Source: Azolla caroliniana
Taxonomy: Eukaryota > Polypodiophyta
Assembly (NCBI GenBank): GCA_043228905.1
Contig: JBHGNT010000008.1
Coordinates: 19,964,001 to 20,028,000 of the forward strand
Direction of reading: 5' to 3'
Length of the DNA: 64,000 bases
The notes beneath the pieces are model-generated. The model was not told the origin of the DNA. It made no database searches and saw nothing but the letters and a program-made list of their open reading frames with translations. Position numbers and translations under genes: made by a program. Of the stretch, positions 54,182 to 64,000 are shown piece after piece (within the stretch, counting starts at the first letter, position 1; each line of letters begins with the position of its first letter).

Positions 54182-54837
54182 TTAACAAGAGAGGTTTAAT
54201 CTGGGCTCTATACCCAAGACCGCACAATATGAATTGTACAATTTGATGCGACTTTGTTGGGCGGCTAGGTTGAGAGGCTTGCTTCCAAACTCTAGGCCCC
54301 CGTTGATTGCTTCGATGGTGGCACCAAACCCAGTACCGTTGACCATAGCCTTATAACATGTGGGTGATCCTTGGGTCATCCAGAACCAGGACAACCGTCT
54401 TGAAGGAGATGGGGGGATCTAACACGACGATTCTCGGGGTTGTTGAGTCCATCGAAACTGATGGCATCTCCGACAGCCTCGTAGTTGTAGTTCCACGAGA
54501 GCTGGATGGGGCCACGACCGTACTGTTGGCCGGATGTGCACGGGACGTCGGATGAAGTGTCTGCAGTAAGTGGCCTTGTTAGCCTCAGTCCACATATTGC
54601 CCACCTGGGGTCACAAACAATGAAACACCAATCATCAATCCATATATGGATAGATGGATCAGGATCAATGTGACTTACTTCTGGTCTCGTGTGTGAGTAC
54701 TGGTTGAGATAGTAGTCGTATTGGCTGCAGTACTAATCATACGGGGGAGGGCTACAACAGAGATTATTTGCACACGTGGCGCCGCCTCCGCACTGCTGGG
54801 CCAAACACGTGGAAGCTCCGTACAGGAGGAGGAGGAG
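54182..54837 (-). pseudogene. Chitinase-like pseudogene: hevein domain joined to a GH19 C-terminal fragment
   Basis: Minus strand, two exons: 54837-54679 and 54604-54182, intron 54605-54678 with GTAAGT and CCCCAG ends. Exon 1 encodes a hevein-type chitin-binding domain (CLAQQCGGGATCANNLCC) with an in-frame TAG near 54736 in the place of the usual aromatic/Gly before CG. Exon 2 carries GH19 chitinase C-terminal motifs in three frames: [43 protein letters not shown] and IEAINGGLEFG. So there are about three single-base frameshifts. The catalytic half of GH19 (with its two Glu residues) is missing between the two exons. Relic of a plant defence chitinase of class I/IV type. Confidence 0.82.
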
Positions 54838-56572
54838 GAGGAAGAGAAAGAGTGAAGAAACTCAAGTGAACAGAATCAAGTAAGTATACACACAAATAAA
54901 TGTGTCTATTTTTGTGAATGAATATGCAAAGGTGAAAGAGTAGGTGGAGGAAGGAACAAAACATAAAGATGAAAACTTAATAGATTAACTAGTATGGATG
55001 AACATACATGAACGATAGATCTTATTTGCAATATGTCTTTCAAGCTACAACAGAATCCTAACTCACATAAGTCACTAAAGCTACTACAGAGCTTGTATAT
55101 ATCATATAAGAACTCAATATAAAGCATACATTGATTGTATCAAAAACTCTAACCAACACACTGGTGGGATATATTGCTATCTGAAATAACAACCAGAAAG
55201 AACTAAGATATGCCTATGACCTAGAAGGGGGATTCACTACTGGATGCACAGAGAGCATTTGCAAGGCTCTACCTTTTTCGTCTTCATAAACCGCCCTTTT
55301 ATACCTTTATGCAACTTGGACGAAAAAGGAAAGAGAGAAAGAAAAGCCAATTGAGGGCTATGATTTAGGGAGGAGAGGAGATTTAGATTCTGCGGTTGCA
55401 CACCTTTAATCTCGGCATCATCCACGGCAAAAAGGTGCTTCAAAGAGGAACCCGAGCCAAGCGGAACCCAAAAAACACCGCCCGCCCGCCCTGCCCTGCC
55501 CTGCTAGTGGCTGGAGGAGGCTGGGGACGCTCCGCCGGAAGATAGAGGTTGCTTGATATAAGGCTTCATCTAAAGATGTTATTGTGTGTCGTGGGGTTAA
55601 TTGAGAAAACATGAATGAGATCTTATGATAGATCACGTGTGAAAGCCACAATTTGTGTGTTTCGGGTTTCGGGTTTACTTATGATAGATCATGTGCGAAA
55701 GCCAAGTGAGTGAATTGTTGTGTCAGTGTCACACCAGACATAACTTGAAGAGAGATATATGTATGTATGCTCTTGGCAAACTATTGTGTCACATTTGATT
55801 GGTAACTAATGCCATGGAGTATTCATTCATTGCCTTGAAGGGAAAGAAATAGACTCGTAGACCTTGCTTGACTCGATGGATAGACTCTCACGTATGTATG
55901 TATGGTTTCTTTACAAGTCAGCATAACATGAGATCCTAGTAAATATGTGCACCATTATGGTCTAATGTGGCATCCCTCAACAACGAAAACAATATGATTT
56001 CCTTCACTACCAATATTGTTATTCTCAACATATTCAATTGGTATGGTGAATTTTGTTGGAAATAGTTGAGACACTCGCACACAATGATGATCATATAACA
56101 CAACTATAGAAAAGGAATGACAATAAATCATAAGATCATAGAACATAATCAAAGAAAGAGACAAAAGATAGATAGAGAACCAATCAAAATGTTCGAGATG
56201 ACAATGGTACTATTCACAATACTCACTAAATCATGTACACTCAAAATCTCCCAAAATGACCAACAACCTCCAAGCAAATACATATGGTTTTCACCTTGTC
56301 ATTTCTATCTTTACTCATCATGAGACTACAATCACGTATATCTTTTCCGTTCTCCTAGGATAGACACAGAAAAACAAATTGATTAAGAAGCCACATATCA
56401 CCTCACATCAAGGGTAGAATGGCTAAGTTTTTTGAGATTTGGGAATAACGAGGTTGGATATGCATTTGGACACAACAAACCACACATTAAACTCTTTGAT
56501 GGCAACTTCATTGCAATCAAACAAATTCATGATCACCTACATAGCTAAAAACGTAATATCTATAAATAAACT
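54838..56572. other. No gene seen
   Basis: Contains a GAG/GGA-rich stretch near 54825-54860, GC-rich CCCGCC repeats near 55480-55500, and AT-rich DNA. Short minus-strand frames (for example 55651-55418) show no recognisable domain. Confidence 0.4.
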
Positions 56573-57368
56573 CACAAACAACAACGTCTAGAGAATTCAT
56601 CACAAACATTCACACAAAGGATGTCTTAACTGATAAGGTTGTTTTGTGTCATATGCTTAAGAAGCATATCAATACACAATTTAGACACATCCAACTACAC
56701 CACCCTATTATGGCACCATCAATTAGGCCACCTTAACCATTAGACAATGGTTCACATGGCCAACCTACCTAAAAAATCCAAACTATTCCTTTGTGAAGGG
56801 TGTATCTTTGGTAAGCTCTCTAACCCTCCTTTCCCTCGACACCCTTCAATGAACACCAGACCCCTCCAACTAGTACATGTGGATTTATGTGGTTCCTTAT
56901 CAACTCCATACCTATCTTGAAATGCACCTTTCTGAACATTCATAGATGGTTTTAGTTGTTTCACAATCATCACAAACAACAACGTCTAGAGAATTCATCA
57001 CAAACATTCACACAAAGGATGTCTTAACTGATAAGGTTGTTTTGTGTCATATGCTTAAGAAGCATATCAATACACAATTTAGACACATCCAACTACACCA
57101 CCCTATTATGGCACCATCAATTAGGCCACCTTAACCATTAGACAATGGTTCACATGGTCAACCTACCTAAAAAATCCAAACTATTCCTTTGTGAAGGGTG
57201 TATCTTTGGTAAGCTCTCTAACCCTCCTTTCCCTCGACACCCTTCAATGAACACCAGACCCCTCCAACTAGTACATGTGGATTTATGTGGTTCCTTATCA
57301 ACTCCATACCTATCTTGAAATGCACCTTTCTGAACATTCATAGATGGTTTTAGTTGTTTCACAATCAT
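56573..57368 (+). repeat. Tandem duplication of a Copia GAG-pre-integrase/integrase fragment (2 x 398 bp)
   Basis: Unit 1 is 56573-56970 and unit 2 is 56971-57368, almost identical (one visible change, ATGGCC to ATGGTC). Each encodes, with stops, HHQLGHLNH, VHMANLPKKSK, CEGCIFGKLSNPPFPRH and PLQLVHVDLCGSLSTPY: the zinc-binding GAG-pre-integrase domain and the first integrase strand of a Ty1/Copia polyprotein. Confidence 0.88.
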
Positions 57369-57935
57369 CACTTTTCAAAATATAAAATCTAGTGATCGAG
57401 TCCTTAAAAGATTCAAGGCTTGTTATAAACTTGTAACAACACAACAAGATCTATCCCATAATGTTTCCAATCAAATAACTATAGAGAATTTACGTTCCAA
57501 AATTTTCAAAACTATTTAAAATATCATGGGATACAATAGAGATTTACAATCTCTTATACCCCTCCACAAAACTCAAGAGATGAACAATCAAACCAGTAGG
57601 ATGCTCACAATTGCTAACTCTCCTAGAACATATTGGGAAGAGGTTTCATATATTAAATAAGACATATAATATATTCTATTACGATAACCCACTTTCATTA
57701 TGGTTTTGTAAAAGTCCAAATTATACTCAAACCTAATCTAGTCTTGGGATGTCCATATTATGCACTCATACCACTAGATACTTTATCTACATTACATAAG
57801 CATGTAGTCCACACATTTCCCCTCCATCTAGTTTATTACGTGCATAACCATAACCACACATTTTCCATAGTTTTTCCTAAGCTTATGATGAGTATGTGTG
57901 GGTTGATTATGAAAGGAACAAGAATATGAATTGTA
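57369..57935 (+). pseudogene. Copia integrase relic, continuation
   Basis: Follows the tandem units in the same orientation. A stretch near 57595-57650 reads MLTIANSPRTYWEEVSYI-like sequence, matching the MxRxML...FWAEA part of Copia integrase. The rest is too degraded to assign. Confidence 0.5.
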
Positions 57936-59124
57936 ATATTTAAATCTACGGTGTGGGATAGCTATTAAGTGTGGTATCACTTGATCACATCAAATAAAGC
58001 ACTCAAGTGTGAATATACTAGGTCCTAGGGTTTTTGCCTGTATAAGGAGGCTAGTTACCTCCTTTTTAAAGAAGGCTTCACTTATGTGGAGACTATGATA
58101 CTATAGCTATTGCTCTTGTTAGCTAAGCATGTGTGTTCCTAGGGGTGATTGGGTGGTTTGACACCACTCTTTCCCTTCTTTAGTTTATAATTCCTTATGT
58201 TTTGCTTAATTAATTTGTTAGACTCTTAACATAGTTGTTCTAATTTCACGCCTTGAGAACCCAAACAACCACAACAAAGTGAGCCACAAGTTCCAATCAT
58301 AAATACCAATTGTACCCAACCTTCTAGAAAGTATTCATAATGTGAAACCTTCATGCACCTTGATTATTCACGTTAACACTCTCGCAAAATTTTTTTCCCA
58401 TTACAAAGATCCTTATGCCTTTATGGTAAAATTAGAGACTTTGGTAATGACGACAAAGTAATTCAAAATGTTGTCAAATGTCTCGTCTCCCACTAACGAA
58501 CAATGTGTGGAACATAACAATAAGCTCTACACCCATTTCTAAGAAAGTCTAAACTAGTTGAGATCTCTTTGATCTCATTAGCAAATTAGATGCTCTTAAT
58601 GTAGATAAAAGATGTGAAATAGAGCTCACTTTCTTTGTACCCATCTGCCTTTATGTTAGATAAAGTATTCCTTATTATCCATTGATTATAGATGAGGCAA
58701 TGCAAAGTCCATATGGTGTTGAATGGAAATCCACCAACCATGGACAAAGATCGCGAGTTTCTCTGAACTCATCTCCCTGTTAATCATATCAAACATTCGT
58801 AATTATCCTTTGACTATCGATGAGGCAATGAAAAGTTCATATTGAATGGAAAGTTGCTAACCTTTGAGAAAGAACGTGGATCTCTCTCTTTTAATAAAAA
58901 ACTCTAGTGGCACTTTCAATATGTTGTTCACCTATCTCATGCAAATGGGCGTTGAAGAGAAAAGTACACCGTGGTTGTATAATTGCATGTAAGGAAGCAT
59001 GTCTTGTGGCTCATAGTTTCTCTCAAACAAAGGACTTGATATTAAATCACCAATTCTTTGCATGACATCCTCAAGGCACGCCATTCTTGACATCAAGGCA
59101 TATCGTTTTGATATAGAAACTATA
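57936..59124. other. No gene seen
   Basis: AT-rich. A degenerate duplication of about 115 bp is visible (GATGAGGCAATG...CATAT...GAATGGAAA at 58690 and 58828). No coding evidence. Confidence 0.45.
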
Positions 59125-59854
59125 TGAAAGCTTGTCCATCCTAATGGGGGAGACAGATGGCAAGCCGAAATCGGCTGAGAGACCAAATGGAGTCGGTCGA
59201 ATGAGAGTCGGTCGAATGGAGTCAATTGAATGGTCCAATGCATTTATACATACATACATATATGTATGTATATATAGTTGTGAGTGGACTGATGAATATT
59301 ATTATCTAAGAGCGAGAGAGAAGATAATATCAGAGAGAGCACACAACCATGTGTGTGTGTGTGAGAAGCGCAAGAGAAGAACTGTGACTGAGCGCGAGAG
59401 AAGAGCATGAAGCAGAGAATTGAAAGAGAGTGAGAGGGAAACAAAGAAGAACGGAGAAAGAGAGTGAAGAAAGGAAGAACAAATGAAGATAGGGAGATAG
59501 AAGAAAACAATAAAGACAAGAAGAAAAAGAGGCTTTGTGGTGGACAAGGTTGAAACCCTAATTAAGGTCTCATACAACGACTTGGTGTACACCATATCCC
59601 AAAATAGGTTTTGTCATTTCATATTGTTGTTGTGTGAGCTTCATCCTCTCTGCAGTTTTCCTCGTGTTTTATATTCCTTGATTCATAGTGAAATTTGTGT
59701 AATCATTTCTGTACACTCTTGGTTCATAGTGAAATTTGGTGGCACTCATGGTTTTTTCCTTGATTTGGGATTTTCCACGTAAATCCAGTGTCATTTATTT
59801 TCTGTTCTGTGTTTTCAAAATATCCCGTGTTTATCTTTGAGTGTAATCATATCA
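59125..59854 (+). repeat. 5' LTR of a second Copia element of the intact element's family
   Basis: The right end is clear: CATATCA at 59854, then AA and the primer-site-like TTGGTATCAAGGCG (59857-59870). The left end is placed at TGAAAGCTTGTCC (59125) by analogy with TGTTGGGATTTCGGTCC and is less certain. It includes TATATGTATGTATATATAG near 59260 as a possible TATA region and the conserved TGGTTTTTTCCTTGATTTGGG phrase in the R/U5 part. Confidence 0.75.
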
Positions 59855-59881
59855 AATTGGTATCAAGGCGCAAGGTTCTAG

Positions 59882-60185
59882 ATGGAAGGGGGTGTGAGTG
59901 GCTTTCCGGGAATGATTGTCCTGAACTCACACAACTACTCAGATTGGAAGATCAAAATGGAAGATCTTATGATAGTCAAAGATCTCTATGAACCCATAGA
60001 AAAAAGTGATATATCCATAGGGGTAATAGAATCTGAGTGGAAAATCCTAAATAGAAAGGTTGTGGCATCTATAAGGCAGTGTGTAGACGTAAGCATCCTA
60101 CAACATGTAGCAAGTGATACAAATGCCTATGAGCTGTGGCATAAACTCTTTGTCCCGTATGAAAAGAAAAATTCCCTAAACAAGA
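59882..60185 (+). pseudogene. Copia gag N-terminal fragment, cut by a second Copia insertion
   Basis: Starts with ATG at 59882 (MEGGVSGFPGMIVLNSHNYS) and follows the intact Gag closely (WKIKMEDLMIVKDLYEPI, VIESEWKILNRKVVASIRQ, HVASDTNAYE) for about 101 codons. Homology breaks at 60185, where the LTR of another element begins. The rest of this element is not in the window. Confidence 0.88.
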
Positions 60186-60628
60186 TGTTGAGAGACAAGC
60201 TCAACATTGGGTGCATAAACGGGTGCGTAACCTAGTGTGTAGATTGGGTGCATAAAACCGTACACAAAATATGGCTGTAGTGGTATGTAAACCGAGAGGC
60301 CGTTAGAATGTTATTCCTCGTAAGGAATAATTTTGGGGGTAAGTGTAGGATGCTCATATATGACCAGTCAGGTACTGTAAGTACTTGTGTTAGCCCAATA
60401 GTCAGTGCTTGTATAAAAAGGTGCTCACTGAGCACGAAGAATGTACAGAGAACATACAGAGAATTATTTTTGAATATAGTTACGTTTTCTGCTCTCTCTC
60501 TCTCTCTCTCTCCCCCCCCCCCCCCCCCTCTCCTTCTCTGTGATTTCTGTGTTTTATCGAACTGTCGTAATTCCGAATCGTATACTCAGTAGCTTACGCA
60601 TACGCTTCCGCACACGTATTCTTTTACA
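60186..60628 (+). repeat. 5' LTR of the right-edge degenerate Copia element
   Basis: 443 bp, TGTTGAGAGACAAGC...TCTTTTACA, followed by the primer site TGGTATCAGAGC (60629-60640). It is distantly related to the family B LTR (similar start and end). It contains a CT run then about 19 consecutive C residues (60511-60529). Confidence 0.9.
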
Positions 60629-63600
60629 TGGTATCAGAGCGCGAGGGTTGAGACTCCTCTGCAGTCGACAGAAAGGCTTGCGATAAAGACAAAGTTAAGT
60701 TATTGTTTTTTTTTCGTAAAGGATAAGACAACAATATGGACAGAGGAATGGGAAGCTCGCTACCAACATAGAAGCTCGATAGGAGCAACTACGCATCTTG
60801 GTCATACAACATGCACCAATATCTGCTTGGTCATGGTTGCTGGAGTTATGTCGAAGGAGTTAATGATGTAGCACCCGAATCAACACACAGATTTTTCGGC
60901 TTGGGAACAAATGGCAAACAGAGTTCTTTACTGCTTCGCGTCCTGTATGAGCGACCAACTCTTGAGCTACATTCGGGATGCTAAGATGCCAAAGGATGTG
61001 TGGGCGAATCTCAATAGGATTTTCGCTGCTAGCACAACGACCAGGAACCTGCAGCTCAGGTAGGAACTCAGTAATGTCCGACAGAAAGATCTGTCTATAG
61101 CCGATTACACGACCCAAATCAAGGAGATCTACGACTCTCACGCCTCCGTCAACGTGAACGTTGAGAAGGACGAAATGGTGCAGGTTTTTCTTGGTGGGTT
61201 AGTGTCAAAGTTCGGAGCGTTCCGGATGGCGGTCTGCTAGCTTCAGTCGATGTTGCTAGTGAGGAAAATCACGCGGGTGCGTCAACGAGTACGCACACCG
61301 ACAACGAGATGTTGTACACGGAGGAAGATGGGCCTCGTAGTTGTGGCGGACGAGGCGGATCGGCTCACAATGGAGGTGACCGAAAAGAGCAGAACGTGTG
61401 GCATAATCAAAATGCCGGAAGCAATTCCGAACCCTTTGGAAGTAGGGTGAGTCATAGGGGTGCCGGAAGCCGACAAGAGAAGGCCGCGACAGAATGCTAG
61501 TACTGTGGCAAGAAAGGCCATAGGGAGAGCAAGTGCTGGAAGAAGAGAGCTAATTCGGACAAAGCCGAATCGAGCGGAAGAGACACAGGAAGGCGTCAGA
61601 AATTGCACTATGCTGAAGGGGCTCCGAACGAGCCAGAAATGGATTGGGCCCAGCCTTCGTAATGAAGCACAAGGCCAATTCGATGGTACCTCAAAATCGA
61701 GCGAGGTGTGATATGTTAATTCCGGAGCATCAAATCATATAACGAGTCATGAGGAATGGTTCTCGTATTTGGAGAAACTGGAAAAGCAAGGAGTGGTCGA
61801 AACAGGAGATGACACTCTGAATACCATCGAACATGTCGAAGAAGTTCCACTGAGCCACGTCGGGTAGAAAGGGAAACTTATGAATGCGTTGCACTTCCTG
61901 ACAATAACCAAGAACCTGGTGTCGTTCGGTCAGATCGTCGACCAGGGGATGCAAGTTTGATTCACGCACCTTGGGTGCTACATCGAAGAGGAAGGCCAAG
62001 TTATCGCGCAAGGGCGCCGTGAAGGGAGGATGTTTATCCTCGACACCAATCAAGCTGGAACAACGTTGTTCGCTAGAGGACAGAAGGTCGAGTCGGACAT
62101 CGATCTATGGCACAAGCGGTTCGGCCAAGTTAACTTCCCATGGCAAATGCAGACGAAGAACATTGTTTTCAACTTGACGAAATTTCGGGGCCGTAATGGC
62201 CAAGTCTGCGAAGCCTGCCAATTCGGGAAGCAACACTGACTTCCATTCCCCAATGAGCGTAATCGTAGTTGATATCCGTTGGATTTGATCCATTCAGATA
62301 TGTGGGGACCGGCATAGAATCTGAGTCTCGGTGGAAGCCGTTACTTCGTAACCTTCATCGATGACGTCACTCGACATACCTGGGCATGCTTAATCGTGAA
62401 AAAGAGCAAAGTCTTTGTGTGGTTCTTGAAGGTGAAAAACCTTGCGAAAAGGGAAACAGGGTGTAGGATCAAGTGCCTCCGGTCCGATGGCGGGACAAAG
62501 TACTTCTCCGTCCAATTCACGAGTTATCTATAGAAGGAGGGAATTTGACGCGAATTCTCATGTAGATATACGCCGGAGCAGAACGGCGGAGTCGAGCAGA
62601 AGAATCGGATGATCGAAGAAGCCACTAGGGCAATGCTTGAAGAGAAGCATATGGCGAAGTTTTACTGGGCTGAAGCCATAAGGACGACTTTTTATTTGCA
62701 GAATTAGACTTCTGCTAATGGAGGAGTGTCGCCACATGAGTTATATTTCGGAAAAAAGCTGAACTTTGCACACTTGAGTATTTTCGGCAACATTGCATAT
62801 GTGCATGTGCCGAAGGAGAAGAGGAGGAAGTTGGACGTCAAAGCCGAGAAGTGTATCTTGGTCGGCTATTCAAACGAGCAGAAGGGGTATAAGTGCTATA
62901 ACCCCTAGACAAAGGAAGTTCACGTAAGTCGAGATGTCGTGTTCGACAAGTTTTTTATTTGCAGAATTAGACTTCTGCTAATGGAGGAGTGTCGCCACAT
63001 GAGTTATATTTCGGAAAAAAGCTGAACTTTGCACACTTGAGTATTTTCGGCAACATTGCATATGTGCATGTGCCGAAGGAGAAGAGGAGGAAGTTGGACG
63101 TCAAAGCCGAGAAGTGTATCTTGGTCGGCTATTCAAACGAGCAGAAGGGGTATAAGTGCTATAACCCCTAGACAAAGGAAGTTCACGTAAGTCGAGATGT
63201 CGTGTTCGACAAGTCCGCTTCGTGGTACTTACCTTCACCTCCAATACCTCATGATTCCATTCTGAATTTTGAAGAAGAGGTCAGCGAGGCAGAGATGCTT
63301 CTGCCTGATGAGGATATCGAAGCTCTAACAGAGAATCCGATCTCATTTCGGCTAAGTGGGCCGAATGAGGGGTTGGGTCGAGATGGCCAACCAAATGAAG
63401 AGGCGACGAGTTGTGGAGACTCGGTCGTGTTGTCCCCGCATAAACAACCGAGGAAACGTTTTAAGTGTAAAGGAAAAGGGAAGAAGAAAATGTTCGAATA
63501 CTATTTCGGCAGTGCCGAGTCAAACTAGACCGAGTCAGATTTCGAACCAATCGAAAAGGAATCTCCATGGAAGAAATCGGCCGCGTAAAGTCTCAACTTG

Positions 63601-63785
63601 CGGCATTGTTCGAAATGAAGGATCTTGGCGACCTTCATTACTTCCTCGAGATCGAAGTGATCCGTTCCCCTGAAGGCATATTGATGAGTCAACGTCATTA
63701 TGCGCTGAATATGCTCTTCAAGTTCGGGATGGTAGATTGTAAGCCCATCTTGACCCCTCTAGATAGAAACGTAAAGCTTCGCTGA
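60629..63785 (+). pseudogene. Degenerate Copia element at the right edge (gag to RT, RT largely deleted)
   Basis: In order: gag relic from about 60735 (MDRGMGSS, SNYASWSYNMHQYLLGHGCW) with several stops, gag end ENHAGAS-like, CCHC knuckle (YCGKKGHRESKC, about 61500), protease (61710-61745, with VDSGAS altered to VNSGAS-like), GAG-pre-integrase DLWHKRFGQVNFPW (62103), CEACQFGKQH, integrase LIHSDMWGP, FIDDVTRHTW, CLRSDGGTKYF and TPEQNG, then PHELYFGKK and KCILVGYSNEQKGYKCYN (present twice, see the 263-bp duplication). Frame 63202-63528 is the linker. RT is reduced to its last part, SQLAALFEMKDLGDLHYFLEI and PLDRNVKL, joined at about 63565, so most of the palm is deleted. The element is related to Copia B. 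Confidence 0.88.
62689..63214 (+). repeat. Perfect-looking 263-bp tandem duplication in the Copia integrase region
   Basis: Unit 1 is 62689-62951 and unit 2 is 62952-63214. Both contain identical 60-codon frames (62726-62908 and 62989-63171) starting MSPHELYFGKK and share the same nonsense mutation at the end (CCCTAG), so duplication came after the element was already dead. Confidence 0.93.
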
Positions 63786-64000
63786 GATTCGGGAAAGGTG
63801 TGCGACCCGACATGGTGTCGTGAAGATTTTCGGCAATGGTGTGAAAATCGCATAAAACATACGAAATCAAGTATGAATAATATAAAACAATAATAGTAAA
63901 AATACTATTTTAATATCTTGGTACAAAAAGATGGAGGTCTTCAAGAGCTTTCGAATGCACTTTACTACATAACAAGCGGACATGTAAATCTCAAGTTATG
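63786..64000. other. Unassigned right edge
   Basis: After the last Copia-like codons the sequence changes (GTGAAGATTTTCGGCAATGG). This phrase resembles TGAAGATTTTCGGCAACAG in the coiled-coil relic of arm A (15850-15870), hinting at another copy of that repeat. No gene. Confidence 0.35.

Overview
The window is nuclear DNA of a land plant, most likely a flowering plant; the species cannot be named. The evidence is the mix of Ty1/Copia, Ty3/Gypsy, L1-like and RTE-like elements, tRNA-Met-type primer sites, short GT-AG introns, two genes of a plant-specific small membrane-protein family, and a broken class I/IV-type (hevein plus GH19) chitinase. Most of the 64 kb is nested transposable elements. 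I see no tRNA, rRNA or CRISPR array.

Layout: 0-1.8 kb holds the 3' end of a Copia element (RT/RNase H plus LTR). 2.19-2.83 kb is a truncated minus-strand Copia piece (family B). 2931-14655 is an 11.7 kb DNA transposon with 26-bp terminal inverted repeats and a TTAT target duplication. It carries a decayed multi-exon DDE-type transposase gene (minus strand) and an apparently intact six-exon gene (plus strand) for a roughly 912-residue coiled-coil/RING-H2 protein. Large introns of both genes are filled with AGTAC-rich tandem repeats.

14.66-33.75 kb is a large imperfect palindrome. Arm A (2848-2930 plus 14656-19438) is repeated inverted as arm B (30008-33749). Arm B keeps the unoccupied target sites of both the DNA transposon and a solo LTR that sit in arm A, so exact element ends and the order of events can be read within the window. 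The palindrome centre is a degenerate Copia B element (19333-29677). A structurally complete, apparently very young Copia element (22128-27753; LTRs indistinguishable where compared, one 1348-aa open polyprotein) is inserted in its reverse transcriptase region.

33.75-49.9 kb is gene-bearing. Two paralogous two-exon genes for small single-pass membrane proteins (35310-36798 plus; 46993-47682 minus) face each other. Between them lie an L1-like LINE remnant, an RTE-like element split by a solo LTR, and a short fold-back (MITE-like) element. 49.9-64 kb is again remnants: LINE 3' ends, a Gypsy RT/RNase H relic, a chitinase pseudogene, a tandemly duplicated Copia integrase piece, and a Copia 5' LTR plus gag interrupted by a second, degenerate Copia element that runs towards the right edge.

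The strongest candidate for an undescribed system is the 11.7 kb DNA transposon: its transposase motifs (DFAENY, WSDG, HGKGEHDGAGA) do not match the superfamilies I can recall, it carries a RING-H2 accessory gene, and its AGTAC-rich motifs recur at both ends and in both large introns.
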